Of a stretch of DNA of 64,000 nt, positions 39,492-50,354 are shown one piece after another. The notes under the pieces were generated by a model that saw nothing but the letters and a program-made list of their open reading frames with translations, searched no databases and was not told the DNA's origin. Made by a program: the position numbers and the translations under genes. The DNA lies in contig NW_020954702.1 of NCBI RefSeq assembly GCF_900497805.2, positions 2,798,103-2,862,102 on the forward strand. Direction: 5' to 3'. Source of the stretch: Vombatus ursinus (taxonomy: Eukaryota > Chordata > Mammalia > Diprotodontia > Vombatidae). Position 1 is the first letter of the stretch; every line of letters begins with the position of its first letter.

Positions 39492-39645
39492 AGGCTGGAA
39501 ATCTGCCTCACTCTGTCTCTTTGTGCCACCCTAGAATTTTTTCAGAGTCACTTTTTAGAGGTATTTGGAGAGATTTGAGTGAGAGCTCATGTGAGTCCCT
39601 GCTTTTACTCTACCATCTTGGCTCCTACCCCAGGGCTTTATTTTA

Positions 39646-40110
39646 ATAAAGCTTGATACCAGTTTGATACTTGAACATTCTAGAGGTGCTATACAAAGTA
39701 TAGAATCCCTTTGGTTGATTGACCTTGCTTAGTGTGCCAAAAATGATCCATTAGCTAGAAATGGTATGTTAGTGAGCATGGGGCATCTCCACTGACTAAG
39801 TGGTCATAAGATAGTTACTTCCTCATGTTGGACAAGAGAGAATGGTTTGGAGGTACAAAAATAAGTTGGGGGACTTACCACTTAATTGAGTCACCTCTGC
39901 CACACTGAACTTGGTCACCGTAACAAGAGAAAACAAGGGTGGAGTTCCTCTAGTTGGCTTCCTATGATTAAGTGAGTGAATTTACCATCTGCAATTCACA
40001 GCTCTGGGGCCTAATGTACAGAACTTATAATCACTACCCCTATGGAATCATATCAAACTGATTAATACTGATTGGTATAGAGTATGGGTCCAAATGAATT
40101 AATTCTCACT
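39646..40110 (-). mobile_element. LTR (family A), right piece
   Basis: Matches 22130-22576: GACTAAGTGGTCATAAGA, AAGTTGGGGGACTTACC, AACTGATTAATACTGATTGG, TAGAGTATGGGTCCAAATGA, end TTCTCACT. It joins 38103-38264 to make one LTR of about 620 bases once the inserted L1 is removed. Confidence 0.7.
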
Positions 40111-40114
40111 CCTT

Positions 40115-41458
40115 GTCAGCCCAATGATAATAGCGTGTAATTTTCTCTAGCTTTGTTCAGTATCACATGAGAAAGAGTGAAGGTATTGGATGGGGGGGAG
40201 TAATCCCAGGCTGAGATTGGACAGGGCAAGATTTTTGTTAGAGGCAAGAGACTTGAGAAAAGTGTATAGAGTATACAATATAGAATTCGGTGGGTTCACC
40301 AAAGGTTCAAGATGGAGAAGGAAACAGAATGTAGTAAGTGCAGGGGTGACGGTCTGGAAAAGATCAGAGCATTTAGAGGGAGGATTTAGAAGTTGTGGTG
40401 AAGACAAAGAACAGGGTTTGGAGTTACAAGGGTAAGGGAAAGGTGGAATGATAACAGATTATGATCAAATAAAAGGCATTTTAAAAATCACAAACATGGG
40501 TGTGGAATATTAGTGGACGATGACAAGATCAAGAGTATGATCTTGTCATCTTTGTGTATGGCAGAGGTGGGTTGAGGACAAGGTCATAGGAGATGAGTAA
40601 AATGAGGAATTGGGAGGTTAGATTGTTTGAGTGAGTAGCAATATGATGTCAAAGTCCCCTGGCATGATGGCTGGAGTTGGGGAGAAGATCAAGACCATAA
40701 ACTAGACACTGAATTCATCAAGGAAGGAAGGAGATTGTTCTGGAGGTCTGTAGATCATAGCCACCAAAATCTTGATTGGGTGATAATTATGGATTGGATA
40801 AAGTTTTACTGAGGATGGTGGTAGGAGAGCCTGGAAGTAGCAATGGTGAGCAAGAAGTCTTCCAACTCCTTCACCATGGCTAGTGAATCTGGGGTTTCAG
40901 TGAACTTACAACAGCACTGGAAAGGTAGTCAGGGAAGCTGTGTCATCAAGTCAAGTCTCAGTGAATGAAAGAAGACAGAGGGAGCAAGACAGGAAAAAGG
41001 TATAAAATGAAAGCTAGTTTATTACCTGTGGATCAGGTATTCCACAGAGCACAGTGGAAAGATTAGGTAGCTTTAGAGTTGGAAGTTGAGTGTGGGAGTT
41101 GAAAGGATGGAAGTAAATGAGAGTTGGAGAATGGAGTTTGAACAATGGCAACTGGTGGTTTAGAATCCCTGAGATGGAGTGGGAATCCTTGAGGTTTGAA
41201 TTCAGATAAGGTTTTGGCCTTGGTTAACATTGTCACAGGCCATCTCTGTGTGACTGGAAAGCAGGAGAAAGGGGGAAAGTATGGAAGGTATCCAGATGAG
41301 GAACAAGGCAACTTCTGTGGAGGTTTAGGTAGCCGGAAGAGGTGCTTAGTGAAATCTAAGAATGATTGAGTGACTGCTTAAAGAGGCAGTCTTAGGCAAA
41401 GTAATTTCCAATTCCTTGAAAGGAAAGAAGTAATGACTGACAGTGTCTTTCTCCAGTC
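40115..41458 (-). mobile_element. L2 LINE, long antisense copy (right part)
   Basis: Continues the L2 of 36430-38098 towards its 5' side: GTTCAGTATCACATGAGAAA, GCATTTAGAGGGAGG, ATTATGATCAAATAAAAGG, AAGTCCCCTGGCATGATGG, GGTCTGTAGATCATAGCCAC. The 5' end is not defined. Confidence 0.7.
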
Positions 41459-41475
41459 AAAATGAAATACTCAAG

Positions 41476-41620
41476 GGGGCAGCTAGGTGGCACAGCACTA
41501 GAGCACTAGCCCTGAAGTCAGGAGGATATGAGTTCAAATCCAGCCTCAGACCAAACACTTGACACTTAATAACTGTGTGACCCTGGGCAAGTCACTTAAC
41601 CCCAATTGCCTTAAAAAAAA
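41476..41620 (+). mobile_element. marsupial SINE, full length, perfect TSD
   Basis: Sense copy from GGGGCAGCTAGGTGGCACAG through AAGTCAGGAGGATATGAG and GACCCTGGGCAAGTCACTTA to CCCAATTGCC and an A tail. A perfect 11-bp direct repeat AAAATGAAATA flanks it (41459-41469 and 41617-41627). The recent-looking duplication suggests a young insertion. Confidence 0.95.
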
Positions 41621-42212
41621 TGAAATAGGTCATGGGCAGTGTTAAAATCCCAATCCAAAAATTTCTCCCTTCTAATTTCTCACTTGAGCTTCTCTCTTAA
41701 CCTTCATGGGGGGGAGGATAGGGGAATGGTCTCAGGGGTCTCCACCGCTGAAGCATGAGGAAGGAAAAGAGTTGTCTCTTTCCTCACTTCCCATCCCCCA
41801 TCTGAAGTCAGATTCCTCTTATTCCCAGACAAAATTGGTACCTTACGATGCAGTGTTGTTTTTACTTGAAACATTACAATTTGAGTTATTTTCTGGTCCA
41901 GCTCATTTTGCTTCAGCTCTGATTACCTTCTGCTACTCCTAACTGCAGCCACTTTGAAGGAAAGAAGTAGTTTTCAGTGGGATTTCTAGTTTTTCAACTT
42001 TGACCACTGAGAAGGAAAGAAGTGCAGATGTGGGACCATGCATCTATGAAGTAGCCAAGGGGCAGGGTGGGAATTTTGGGGACTGCATATGAAAACCCTT
42101 GTACTTTTTGCGTGGTGTCATGCTGTTTTGAATGGGAAGAGAGGGGGGTGTATATTCAGAAAGCAAACTTAAAGAACAAAAATAAAAACGTGCTGCTATA
42201 TTTGCTATACTC

Positions 42213-42376
42213 GTTTTTTTTTTTCTTTTCTTTTTGGCTAGGCAATTGGGGTTAAGTGACTTGCCTAGGGTCAAACAGCTAGTAAGTGTCAAGTGTCTGA
42301 TCTGAGACCAGATTTGAACTCAGGTCCTCCTGACTCCAGGGCTGGTGCTCAGTCCACTGCACCACCTAGCTGCCCC
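42213..42376 (-). mobile_element. marsupial SINE
   Basis: Antisense: T tract, TAGGCAATTGGGGTTAAGTG, CTCAGGTCCTCCTGACTCC and the CACCACCTAGCTGCCCC end, then a second long T run. About 540 bases before exon 7. Confidence 0.93.
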
Positions 42377-42864
42377 TTTTTTTTTTTTTTTTAACCAGGC
42401 TGTTTTCCCATAGTCTTTTGGGATACTGCAAAGTCTTTTCCATGTGGAAATCTTCAAAACCAATTCTTTATACTGTGCAAAACTTGCTATTACATGGTGA
42501 AGTATTTTTAAATGAATAAAAACATGCAGACTTTAAACAGAGAGACTTAGTTGAATTTTAAGATGATCATTGTTAAATTTCTATGGGATTTTGATCAGAA
42601 AAGTGTATTTTGTTACATATGTGATTCACAGTTTGGACATACCAATTTATTATTTTCCCAATACATTATTAATTTTTTTCTTTTCTTTCCTGGAACACCA
42701 AAGTTATAGAGCTCTTATTTACCATTTGGGGCTGATGAAATTAGGTTATGATTTAATTTTTGAAGGGCGAGTATATGACTGTGTGTTAAGATTTTGGATA
42801 TGAGATTGTTGTTTTAACTCAGTGTATCAATATAATAGGCTTTATGAGATAAAAGAAGATGTGA

Positions 42865-43023
<159 letters not shown>

Positions 43024-43549
43024 TAGACAGACCCTCTACAACGGTGTTCTTTTTTTCTTCTTCGAAAAATGCCATATTGGGGACAGCTAGGAAATGCAAA
43101 GAATAATATGGAGAAATTGTATGATGTAATTTCCTTTATGGATAAACCCATTATTAGGAGAATATTGGTGTTTAACTAGGTCTGATCTGAGAAGCTATTC
43201 ATTTAATTGTTTTAACTTATCTTACATTTCCATTTACTCCCTGTCATGCCTGTTCTTCAAATTAAGTAATGGCCAAATAATTCAAATTTATAAAGGGCTT
43301 CATGGTCATCATACTTTAGTCCTTGCAACATTCATTTAGTCTATACAACAGCCTTATGAGGTTGACAGTACACAATAGAAGTTCTATCATTTCACAAATG
43401 ATGAAAATGAGTCTCAGTGACCTGCCAAAGGGCTTCTTGCTATTAAGTGGCCCTTACTTACACCTTAAATTTAGATCATCTGAACCAAATTCATGTGCCC
43501 TTTCTTCCTCAGTATTCTGCGTTGCCTAGGGAAAAATTCTTATCATAAT

Positions 43550-43738
43550 AGCAAAAAAAAGGGTAACATTTAAATACCACTTACTATGTGTCAGATACTA
43601 TGCTAAGAGCTTTAGAGGTGTCTCATTTAATCCTCATTACAACCCTGCAACATACACACTATTATCCCCAGTTTACAGAAAAAAGAAACTGAGGCAGTCA
43701 GATTAAATGACTTTCCCAGGGTCACACAACTAGTAATA
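43550..43738 (-). mobile_element. MIR SINE (first of two in a row)
   Basis: Antisense: ACTTACTATGTGTCAGATAC, AATCCTCATTACAACCCTGC, GTTTACAGAAAAAAGAAACT, CAGGGTCACACAACTAGTAA. The copy stops where the next MIR begins. Confidence 0.85.
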
Positions 43739-43985
43739 GTAATAACAATTAGCATTTATATAGCACCTACTGCATGCCAAGCACTGTGCTAAAAGTTTTA
43801 CTATTATTATTCCATTTGATCCTCACAACACCCTACTAAGTAGGTGCATTTCTCCTATTATACAGAAGAGGAAACTAAGGAAACGGGTTAAGTAACTTGC
43901 CTAGGGTCATATAGCTAGAAAGTGTCTAGAGGCTAGATTTGGACTTAGGTCCTCCTGACTCCAGGTTCAGAGCTCTAAAATTGTT
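43732..43985 (-). mobile_element. MIR SINE (second of two in a row)
   Basis: Antisense: ATTAGCATTTATATAGCACC, CATGCCAAGCACTGTGCTAA, CCTCACAACACCCTACTAAG, GGTCCTCCTGACTCCAGG. More complete than its neighbour. Confidence 0.88.
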
Positions 43986-44084
43986 AATACCATAATAAGT
44001 TGTGAATTTAAGTGTGCTGTTGTTACAGTAAAGAAACTAGAACTCCAGAAGGAAAGTATACTAAGGACAGTTTGGTAGAATAGA

Positions 44085-44240
44085 AAGTTGCTGAATTTAG
44101 AGTTAAGTTTCTGAGTTCATTTCCAAGGTTGGCAGCAAAATCAGTTCACCTCTCTGGGCCTCATTTTCCTCCTCTGTAAGATGTGGTGGTTGGACTAGAT
44201 GACAGGTGATCTCTTTTAGATCTAAATCTATGTTTTTATA
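44085..44240 (+). mobile_element. THER/MIR-like SINE
   Basis: Sense: AAGTTGCTGAATTTAGAG, CTCTCTGGGCCTCATTTTCC, GGTTGGACTAGATGACAG, GATCTAAATCTATG. Confidence 0.65.
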
Positions 44241-44249
44241 GTTATAGGT

Positions 44250-45400
44250 TAATTTTTAACCAGGATGGTGAACTGAGTTCCCTTAAGCCCTAATATACTT
44301 TGAAATAGATATTGCCCTACTTACCTGGAAGAAGTAATTTTATATTTCTGTAAGTTGTATGTCCTTAATAAGGAAAAGGGTAATATTTTTTTCAAATAAA
44401 AAGGGTATTCCCTCCTGAATGTGGTTTTAAAAAATAAAACAAAACCTTTTCTGCCTTTTATGAACTTTATTTACTCCCTAATTCATTTTGTTTCTATGAG
44501 AGTTACTACTGATGTTGGTGGTAAGCATCCTAATTCTCCTTTATGATGAGTGGAAAGCTTGGGAGTGGAATTGTATATCAATCTGGATTCCTAGTTCCAT
44601 TCTCACATAGAAAATAAATAAGACTAGCATAGCCTTGAGGAAAGTAATATGCACATGTCCTAGTACGTCCATTTATAAAAGCCTGATTTATTAGGTTACA
44701 CATCTAACAAACAAAGCACAATTGGTGGACTAGTTATAAACTTTGAGTGGCTGCCTACCCTGGTTACACAGTCAGTTCTGCAGGCAAGAAAAATCAATGC
44801 AGGGAAGGGAGAGGAAAGCAGGGAAAGGAGGGAGGAGAGAGAGAGAGAGAGAGAGACTGAAAGATCTTTTTACACAAGTCCATTGATACACAACATTCAT
44901 CCCTCATTGATATAGCTAGAGTCTATCTACTGTGACTTTAACAATAATAACTGTTAAACTAATCTCTTTATTTTGAAAACTTTTTAATTTTAGAGTTTCT
45001 TACTTTATACAAACAGAATTCTGTACTTCTTCTTATTCCCCAGCATGGAGGAATTGGTCATTCTCTCATCTTAAAGCATGTATGTTGGCCTCCCAAGTAT
45101 AGAATTCTGATTTTATTTTGCTTTTCTCCAAGAAAAATGATTGGTTTTATTGTTTACATTTAGGGATGGCATCAACATTATGAACACAACTGCTTGAAAA
45201 TAAATGTCTTCTTTGAGGAATAGTACAAGAGGACCCTAGAACCCAGTACTCTCATTTGAGTAATTTTTTATGAATGAGAAATATATTTTTTTCTATTTCA
45301 TTTTGTTTATTGTTGGGAGTTAAGAAAGAGAATATTTGAAAGAATAAAGATTTTCTTAAATATTCTGGAAACGATGTTCATAATTTATGACAATCATTTT
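44250..45400. other. intron 7, unassigned
   Basis: AT-rich with a (GA)n run at about 44838-44856. No exon or named repeat is recognised. Confidence 0.4.
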
Positions 45401-45416
45401 TGTTCTTCTTCCCTAG

Positions 45417-45460
45417 TAATGTCTGTTTCTCAAAAACGGTGGTATCTCTCCGATGCATAG
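45417..45460 (+). CDS. TMPRSS2: TMPRSS2 exon 8: SRCR domain, end
   Basis: The acceptor is CTTCTTCCCTAG before TAATGTCTGT and the donor is GCATAG|GTTAGT. Length 44, the same small exon as in human. The translation is NVCFSKTVVSLRCI, matching human DACSSKAVVSLRCI, with both SRCR cysteines kept. It closes the domain and leads into the linker with the interdomain Cys in exon 9. The exon is too short to be found from open frames alone and was placed by homology, length and splice phase. Confidence 0.95.
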
Positions 45461-45639
45461 GTTAGTACTTTTAATTTTCTTTTTCCTGGAACAGAATGTC
45501 ATACTAATTGTATTTAATACTTCTTAGAAAGTCTCCTATCAAAATAATGTATTGGAAAATAGCATAATTGAAAACAGTCCTAGAAAATAAGGCATCAGTA
45601 GCAACTCAAGAAGCCCTCTTGAATAATAGAATTTCAGTC

Positions 45640-46090
45640 TGTGCATTAAAGAAGATCAAAGGGAAATGGACATCTTGGACACCTGAGATCTCTTAGGGGC
45701 AGTTTGCCACTGTAGCTTCTTGAGTTAGAAGAGTGAGGTGGTCAAACCTCTACTTTAAGAAGATTACTTAGGATTACTTTAGGAAGATTAGCTGTCTGAA
45801 GTATAGATGGGAGAAGGGAAAGATGATAGAAACAGAGATACCAGTTAGCAGGCTGTTTCCATAGTCCAGACGAGATAGATGTTGAACTAAAGTGATCTCT
45901 GTGTGAGTGGAAATAATGTAAATAAGAGATATTGGCAAGGTAGAATTGCTAAGAATTGGCCACTGATTGGATAGGGATAATGTTGAAGATGAGGGAAGAT
46001 TGAAGGATGACTCTGAGATTGTGAATCTAGATGACTGGAAGGATGGTGGTACCCCAAATTAAGAGGATGGAGTATTTAGAAACCGTAATG
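45640..46090 (-). mobile_element. L2 ORF2 fragment
   Basis: Antisense L2: GAGTGAGGTGGTCAAACC, AGGAAGATTAGCTGTCTG, AGGCTGTTTCCATAGTCCAG, CTGGAAGGATGGTGGTACC. Confidence 0.75.
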
Positions 46091-46189
46091 TAATACGAAG
46101 AACACTGGATTTAGGAGGCAAAAGGCAAGGAGATTTGCCCTACTAAGAGCAAGTCACCTCATTTGAAATAAATGATACCTCACATTTTA

Positions 46190-46434
46190 AGGCAGCAAGA
46201 TGGCACAGTGAATAAAGAGCCAACCCTGAAATCAGCCTGGAATTGGGAAGATTTGAGTTCAAATCTGGCCTCAGACTCTTACTAGGTGTGTGACTCTGGG
46301 CAAGTTATTTAACCTTCTTTGCCTGAGTTCCTCATCTGTAAAATGAGCTGGAGGAGAAAATGGCAAACGAGTTTTGCCAAGAAAACGTCAAATGAGGTCA
46401 CAGAGTCAGACTTGACTGAACAACAACAAAAACC
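46190..46434 (+). mobile_element. MAR1 SINE with RTE-derived tail
   Basis: Sense: AGATTTGAGTTCAAATCTGG, CTCTGGGCAAGTTATTTAAC, then the tail ATGAGCTGGAGGAGAAAATG, GCAAACGAGTTTTGCCAAG, GACTTGACTGAACAACAAC. A perfect 13-bp duplication ACCTCACATTTTA flanks it at 46177-46189 and 46435-46447. Confidence 0.9.
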
Positions 46435-46941
46435 ACCTCACATTTTATTATGCTCTGAGATTTGTGAAATGTGGATGTTTGTTCTGTCAGGTTGATAATG
46501 CAACTATCAATATTCCCATTTTATGAATGAGGAAGCTCTGGCTTTGTGGTTAATAGCTACCACAGTGTGGATGCTTGCATGATAGACAATGTTCTAGAGA
46601 ATCACAGTCATTAATTTATATTAGTATTAGTATAATATATTACATTAGTATTAGTATTTTTCATATGGGGTTCACAAGAGACTGTTGAGATACTGTGATG
46701 GAGGTCCTTGTAGGTTCCACACTCATTCTCTAGTACACATAGAGAATAGTTGTCACTAAGATGATTGAGCAGGTGCTGGATTATGAGCTGATATAGACTA
46801 GAAAGAAAACTTTGACACAACAAAGTACAGCTTCATGTTCTGTGACTTAGTTGAAGCATTTTAGTGTAATAGCTTGAAATACTCGAACCAGAGATAGGGT
46901 AAATAATTGAGAGAAGAGTAAGTAGGGATACACACAGCTTT

Positions 46942-47321
46942 TTTATTTAATTTTTTAAAATTAATTTATTTTTAGTTTTCAGCATTTATTTCCATAAGCT
47001 TTTGAGTTTTAAATTTTTCTCCCCTCCCTCCCCAAGATGGCATGGAATCTGATATAGTCTCTTTTAAACATATTTTAACATTAGTCATGTTGTAAGGAAG
47101 AATTGGAACCAATAGGAGGAACCACAAGAAAGAGAAAACAAAACAGAAGAAAAAAAATAGCAAATAGCATGTTTCGATCTGCATTCAAACTCCATAGTTC
47201 TTTCTCTTGATGTGGATAGCATTTTCCATCATGAGACTTTTGGAGATGTCTTAGATCCTTGCATTGCTGAGAAGGGCTAAGTCTATCAATGTTAGTCATC
47301 AAACAACATGGCTGTTACTTG
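46942..47321 (-). mobile_element. 5'-truncated L1 with perfect TSD
   Basis: Antisense L1 3' end: TTTTTAGTTTTCAGCATTT, CTCCCCAAGATGGCATGGA, AACTCCATAGTTCTTTCTC, GATGTGGATAGCATTTTCC, TCTTAGATCCTTGCATTGC. The repeat CACACAGCTTT at 46931-46941 and 47322-47332 is its target-site duplication. Confidence 0.93.
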
Positions 47322-47619
47322 CACACAGCTTTATTCCATCTATTTGTTTACCAAACAGCTATCTGTAAGAGAACAAAGAACAAAACATTGAGCACACAAG
47401 GTTGGGTTTTCTACCTGCTTTGAAATGTCTAGGTGTCATATTTAACAATAAATAAATAAATACACAACAAATAAATTCATCAAAGCCATACTGTATTTTC
47501 ATTGGATATCTATTGAAAGCAGTAATGGCTTTATTTCAGACCAAGAAATAGATTGGTTTAGGTCAGAGAAAGGTCAGAGATGGAGTTCCTATTCCAGGCA
47601 AAGTGAAAAGTCATTTTTT

Positions 47620-47810
47620 CATAAAAGTTTCACTGATTCCCTATTATTTATAGGATAAAATACAAACTCCTCATGAAATTTAAGTTCTTATTACAATCTG
47701 ACTCCAACCTACTTTGTTATCATTATTTCACACTACTTCTTTTCATGTCTGATGCATTCTAGAAAACTGGACTATGAGCAGTTTTCTGATCTCATCATGA
47801 ATTCTCTCCT
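47620..47810 (+). mobile_element. L2 fragment
   Basis: Sense: TTTATAGGATAAAATACAAA, CTCCTCATGAAATTTAAG and CAATCTGACTCCAACCTAC, typical of the L2 end of ORF2. Confidence 0.7.
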
Positions 47811-47826
47811 CCTTGCTCATGTAAAT

Positions 47827-48443
47827 CAGAGATTCCCATACTTATTTGACCAACTGCCCCCTTTAAAAAAAATTACTCAACACCCTCCTGGAAATCTACT
47901 TTGTTTAACCCTTTAATGTTTTTTTAAAATTTGCATCATTTCAAAAAAAATAAGATATATTTTTTTAAAAATGACACATATTAAATTTAATAATTTATTA
48001 TAAATTTGTGAGTTTTTTCCTGAATTGAAATTTTGATAATGCAATATTGTATCATGTAACTGTATAGCATTGTAATGTAAACAAATCATTACATGCACAT
48101 ATTCCTGCCAATGCATGCTAGACATCCCAACAGTATGTGGTATGCTTACCTGCCAACACTTGCTTGTTAAGTCCTGTTGGCAGACCTGACCACTGATCGA
48201 TTATAACTTGCATTTTATGTGCTTATTTGGAAAATAATGTAATCACTACAACTTTAATTCTATTACACAGCAGGTGAAACTTATGGATGGTTTTTCAAAT
48301 TTTTCTTATCTTCTCTTATTTCCTTATGCTTCCATCACCCCCTTATTTATATTTAGTGCCCCCCCATTGCACCTGAGGCTACTACCGTCGCCATCATTCC
48401 AGAGTCTGCCATGGGATAGTATTGCCCACTTTGGAAATCTCTG
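47827..48443. mobile_element. non-autonomous hAT DNA transposon, 617 bp
   Basis: Terminal inverted repeats: CAGAGATTCCCATACTTATT at the left and, on the opposite strand, CAGAGATTTCCAAAGTGGGC at the right. The flanking 8-bp repeats ATGTAAAT (47819-47826) and ATGTAGAT (48444-48451) differ by one base, the duplication size typical of hAT. Inside there is AT-rich filler and a CTGCCCCCTTTAAAAAAAA block near the left end, mirrored by GTGCCCCCCCATTGC at the right. No transposase is encoded. Confidence 0.85.
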
Positions 48444-48642
48444 ATGTAGATCCATACCTTTAAACATTCTCTCCTTAGCTTTTCAGATGTTTGAAAAAAG
48501 GAAACAGATTACATAAATCTGTCCGTCCACCTTCCTCTTTACTAAAACAAAAATTCTTTTATGGAAAGTCACACTCAGGTCTGCGAAACTGTTTTTGTTG
48601 ATGCTTAAGGTTCATAAATGTACTAAGTGGTTTATATTTTAA

Positions 48643-48828
<186 letters not shown>

Positions 48829-49259
48829 TAAGTATTTAATCAGTCATTCTGAGGAGCTCTTGTATTCCCATCACTTTCCCTGTTTGAGCTGTGTGTTCAC
48901 TCAGAGTTGTCAAAAGAGGATCAGAACTGTAATTCTCGGATTGGTTAAAGTTATGTTCATCCTTGTTAAGGGATTTAAGGAAGAGAAATTTGCTTTGTAC
49001 TTGATCTGGAAGAAAAACAACTTGTGAATTCAATTATTTTATTTATTTTTTCCTCAAGAGTTTGTTTACCTTGTTAAAGCTTTAGAATCATCTCCCTACA
49101 TGCCCAGTGACTGATATAAAATTACAGAGCGGGAAAGGATTTAGAAATTCAGGAGAACCATTCGTTGAGCCTGTAAGACTCACAAATGAAAAAAAAAATT
49201 AATTTGGGCCCCAGAGAACTTACCATTTTATTGGAGGTGAGGAAATGTAGCAAATGTTG

Positions 49260-49640
49260 TCCTTCTTGTTAGACTGTGAGCTCCTTGAGGGTAGGGACAG
49301 TCTTCATTTCTTTGTATCCTCAACACTTAGCACAGTGCTTGGCGTATTGTTGTCAGTGTTGAGTTATTTCAGTTGTGTCAGACTCTTTGTGACCTTGTTT
49401 GGGATTTTCTTGGCAAAGACACTGGAGTGGTTTTCCATTTCCTTCTCCAGCTCATATTACAGATGAGGAACTGAGGCAAACAGGGTTAAGTGACTTGCTC
49501 AGGGCAGCTAATAAGTGTCTGAGGCCAGATTTGAACTCTGGTCCTTCTGACTCCAGGGCGAGATCTATGCTCTGCACCACCTCGCTGCCCCAGGCTTGGC
49601 ACATAGTAAGCAATAAATGTTTATTGGCTGACTGACCACT
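49260..49640 (+). mobile_element. L2 3' end split by a MAR1 SINE
   Basis: The L2 tail runs to 49347 (GACTGTGAGCTCCTTGAGGG; CAACACTTAGCACAGTGCTT) and resumes at 49593 (GGCTTGGCACATAGTAAGC; AATAAATGTTTATTGGCTGA). The SINE between is listed separately. Confidence 0.88.
49348..49592 (-). mobile_element. MAR1 SINE inserted in L2
   Basis: Antisense: CAGTTGTGTCAGACTCTTTG, GGATTTTCTTGGCAAAGACA, CTGGAGTGGTTTTCCATTTC, TTAAGTGACTTGCTCAGGGC, GCACCACCTCGCTGCC. Target duplication GCTTGGC, with the next four bases similar, at 49337-49347 and 49594-49604. Confidence 0.9.
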
Positions 49641-50239
49641 CATTTGTTGATCTATTTTTAAAATCAGCACCAAATTGTTTTAATGATTACTGCTGTGTAG
49701 CATAATTTGTGATCTGGCATTGTTATGCTCTCCCTTCATTTCTGTATCTTTTCATTAATTTATCTTGAGATTTTTGATCCTTTTTTCTTCCACATAAAGT
49801 ACTCCTTTGGTAGCTGTTATCAATTGATTGGTATGGCATTGAATAAGTAAAGTATTGTATGTTATGTTGTCATTTTTATTATTTTGGCTTATCCTACCTA
49901 TTAGTACTTAATATTTTCCAATTATTTAGGCCTGTTTTTATTTTTGTAAATAGTTGTTTTTGGCTATATTGTGTATATTTTGTTCATGTATTGGAAAATA
50001 TTTTATACATTCGTTAATAATTTTAAATGGAATCTTAAAAATTTATTTTAAATTACATCATTATTAAATAACTACCTTGATAAAGTTAGTTGTTTCTAGA
50101 CCCATACTACCCTCAAAAGATCTCCTATTTACTCTCTCCTTAGATTGTACAGAAATCCCCATCTTCCTTTTTAAAACATTGTTTTATTTAACACTTTCAT
50201 AAAAACAATTAATCTTATAAGTTGAGCCTTTTTTGCATG

Positions 50240-50350
50240 TTGTCTCCCCCATTAGAGTGTGAGCTTCTTGAGGGCAGGCAGGGACTGTTTTTGCCCTTAT
50301 TTGAATCCCAAATGCTTAGTAAAGTGCTTAGCACTAATACTTGTTAAATA
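50240..50350 (+). mobile_element. L2 3' tail
   Basis: TTGTCTCCCCCATTAGAGTG, TGAGCTTCTTGAGGGCAGG, AATGCTTAGTAAAGTGC. Confidence 0.8.
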
Positions 50351-50354
50351 CAAA

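Larger units (their letters stand above)
38265..39631 (-). mobile_element. L1 5' end (5' UTR and start of ORF1) inserted in an LTR
   Basis: Antisense of a marsupial L1 5' end. The minus strand begins near 39631 with GGAGCCAAGATGG, runs through a GC-rich 5' UTR, and enters ORF1 at 38821. Near 38265 it meets LTR sequence, without the rest of ORF1, ORF2, 3' UTR or poly-A. A direct repeat flanks it: AGGACTTTATTTTTA at about 38250-38264 and AGGGCTTTATTTTA at about 39632-39645. A SINE sits within it at 38342-38519. Confidence 0.8.

Noticed and set aside
41476-41620. tRNA-like head of the SINE copies
   Set aside because: The box-like sequence belongs to a SINE head. No copy folds as an evident tRNA gene with an anticodon arm.
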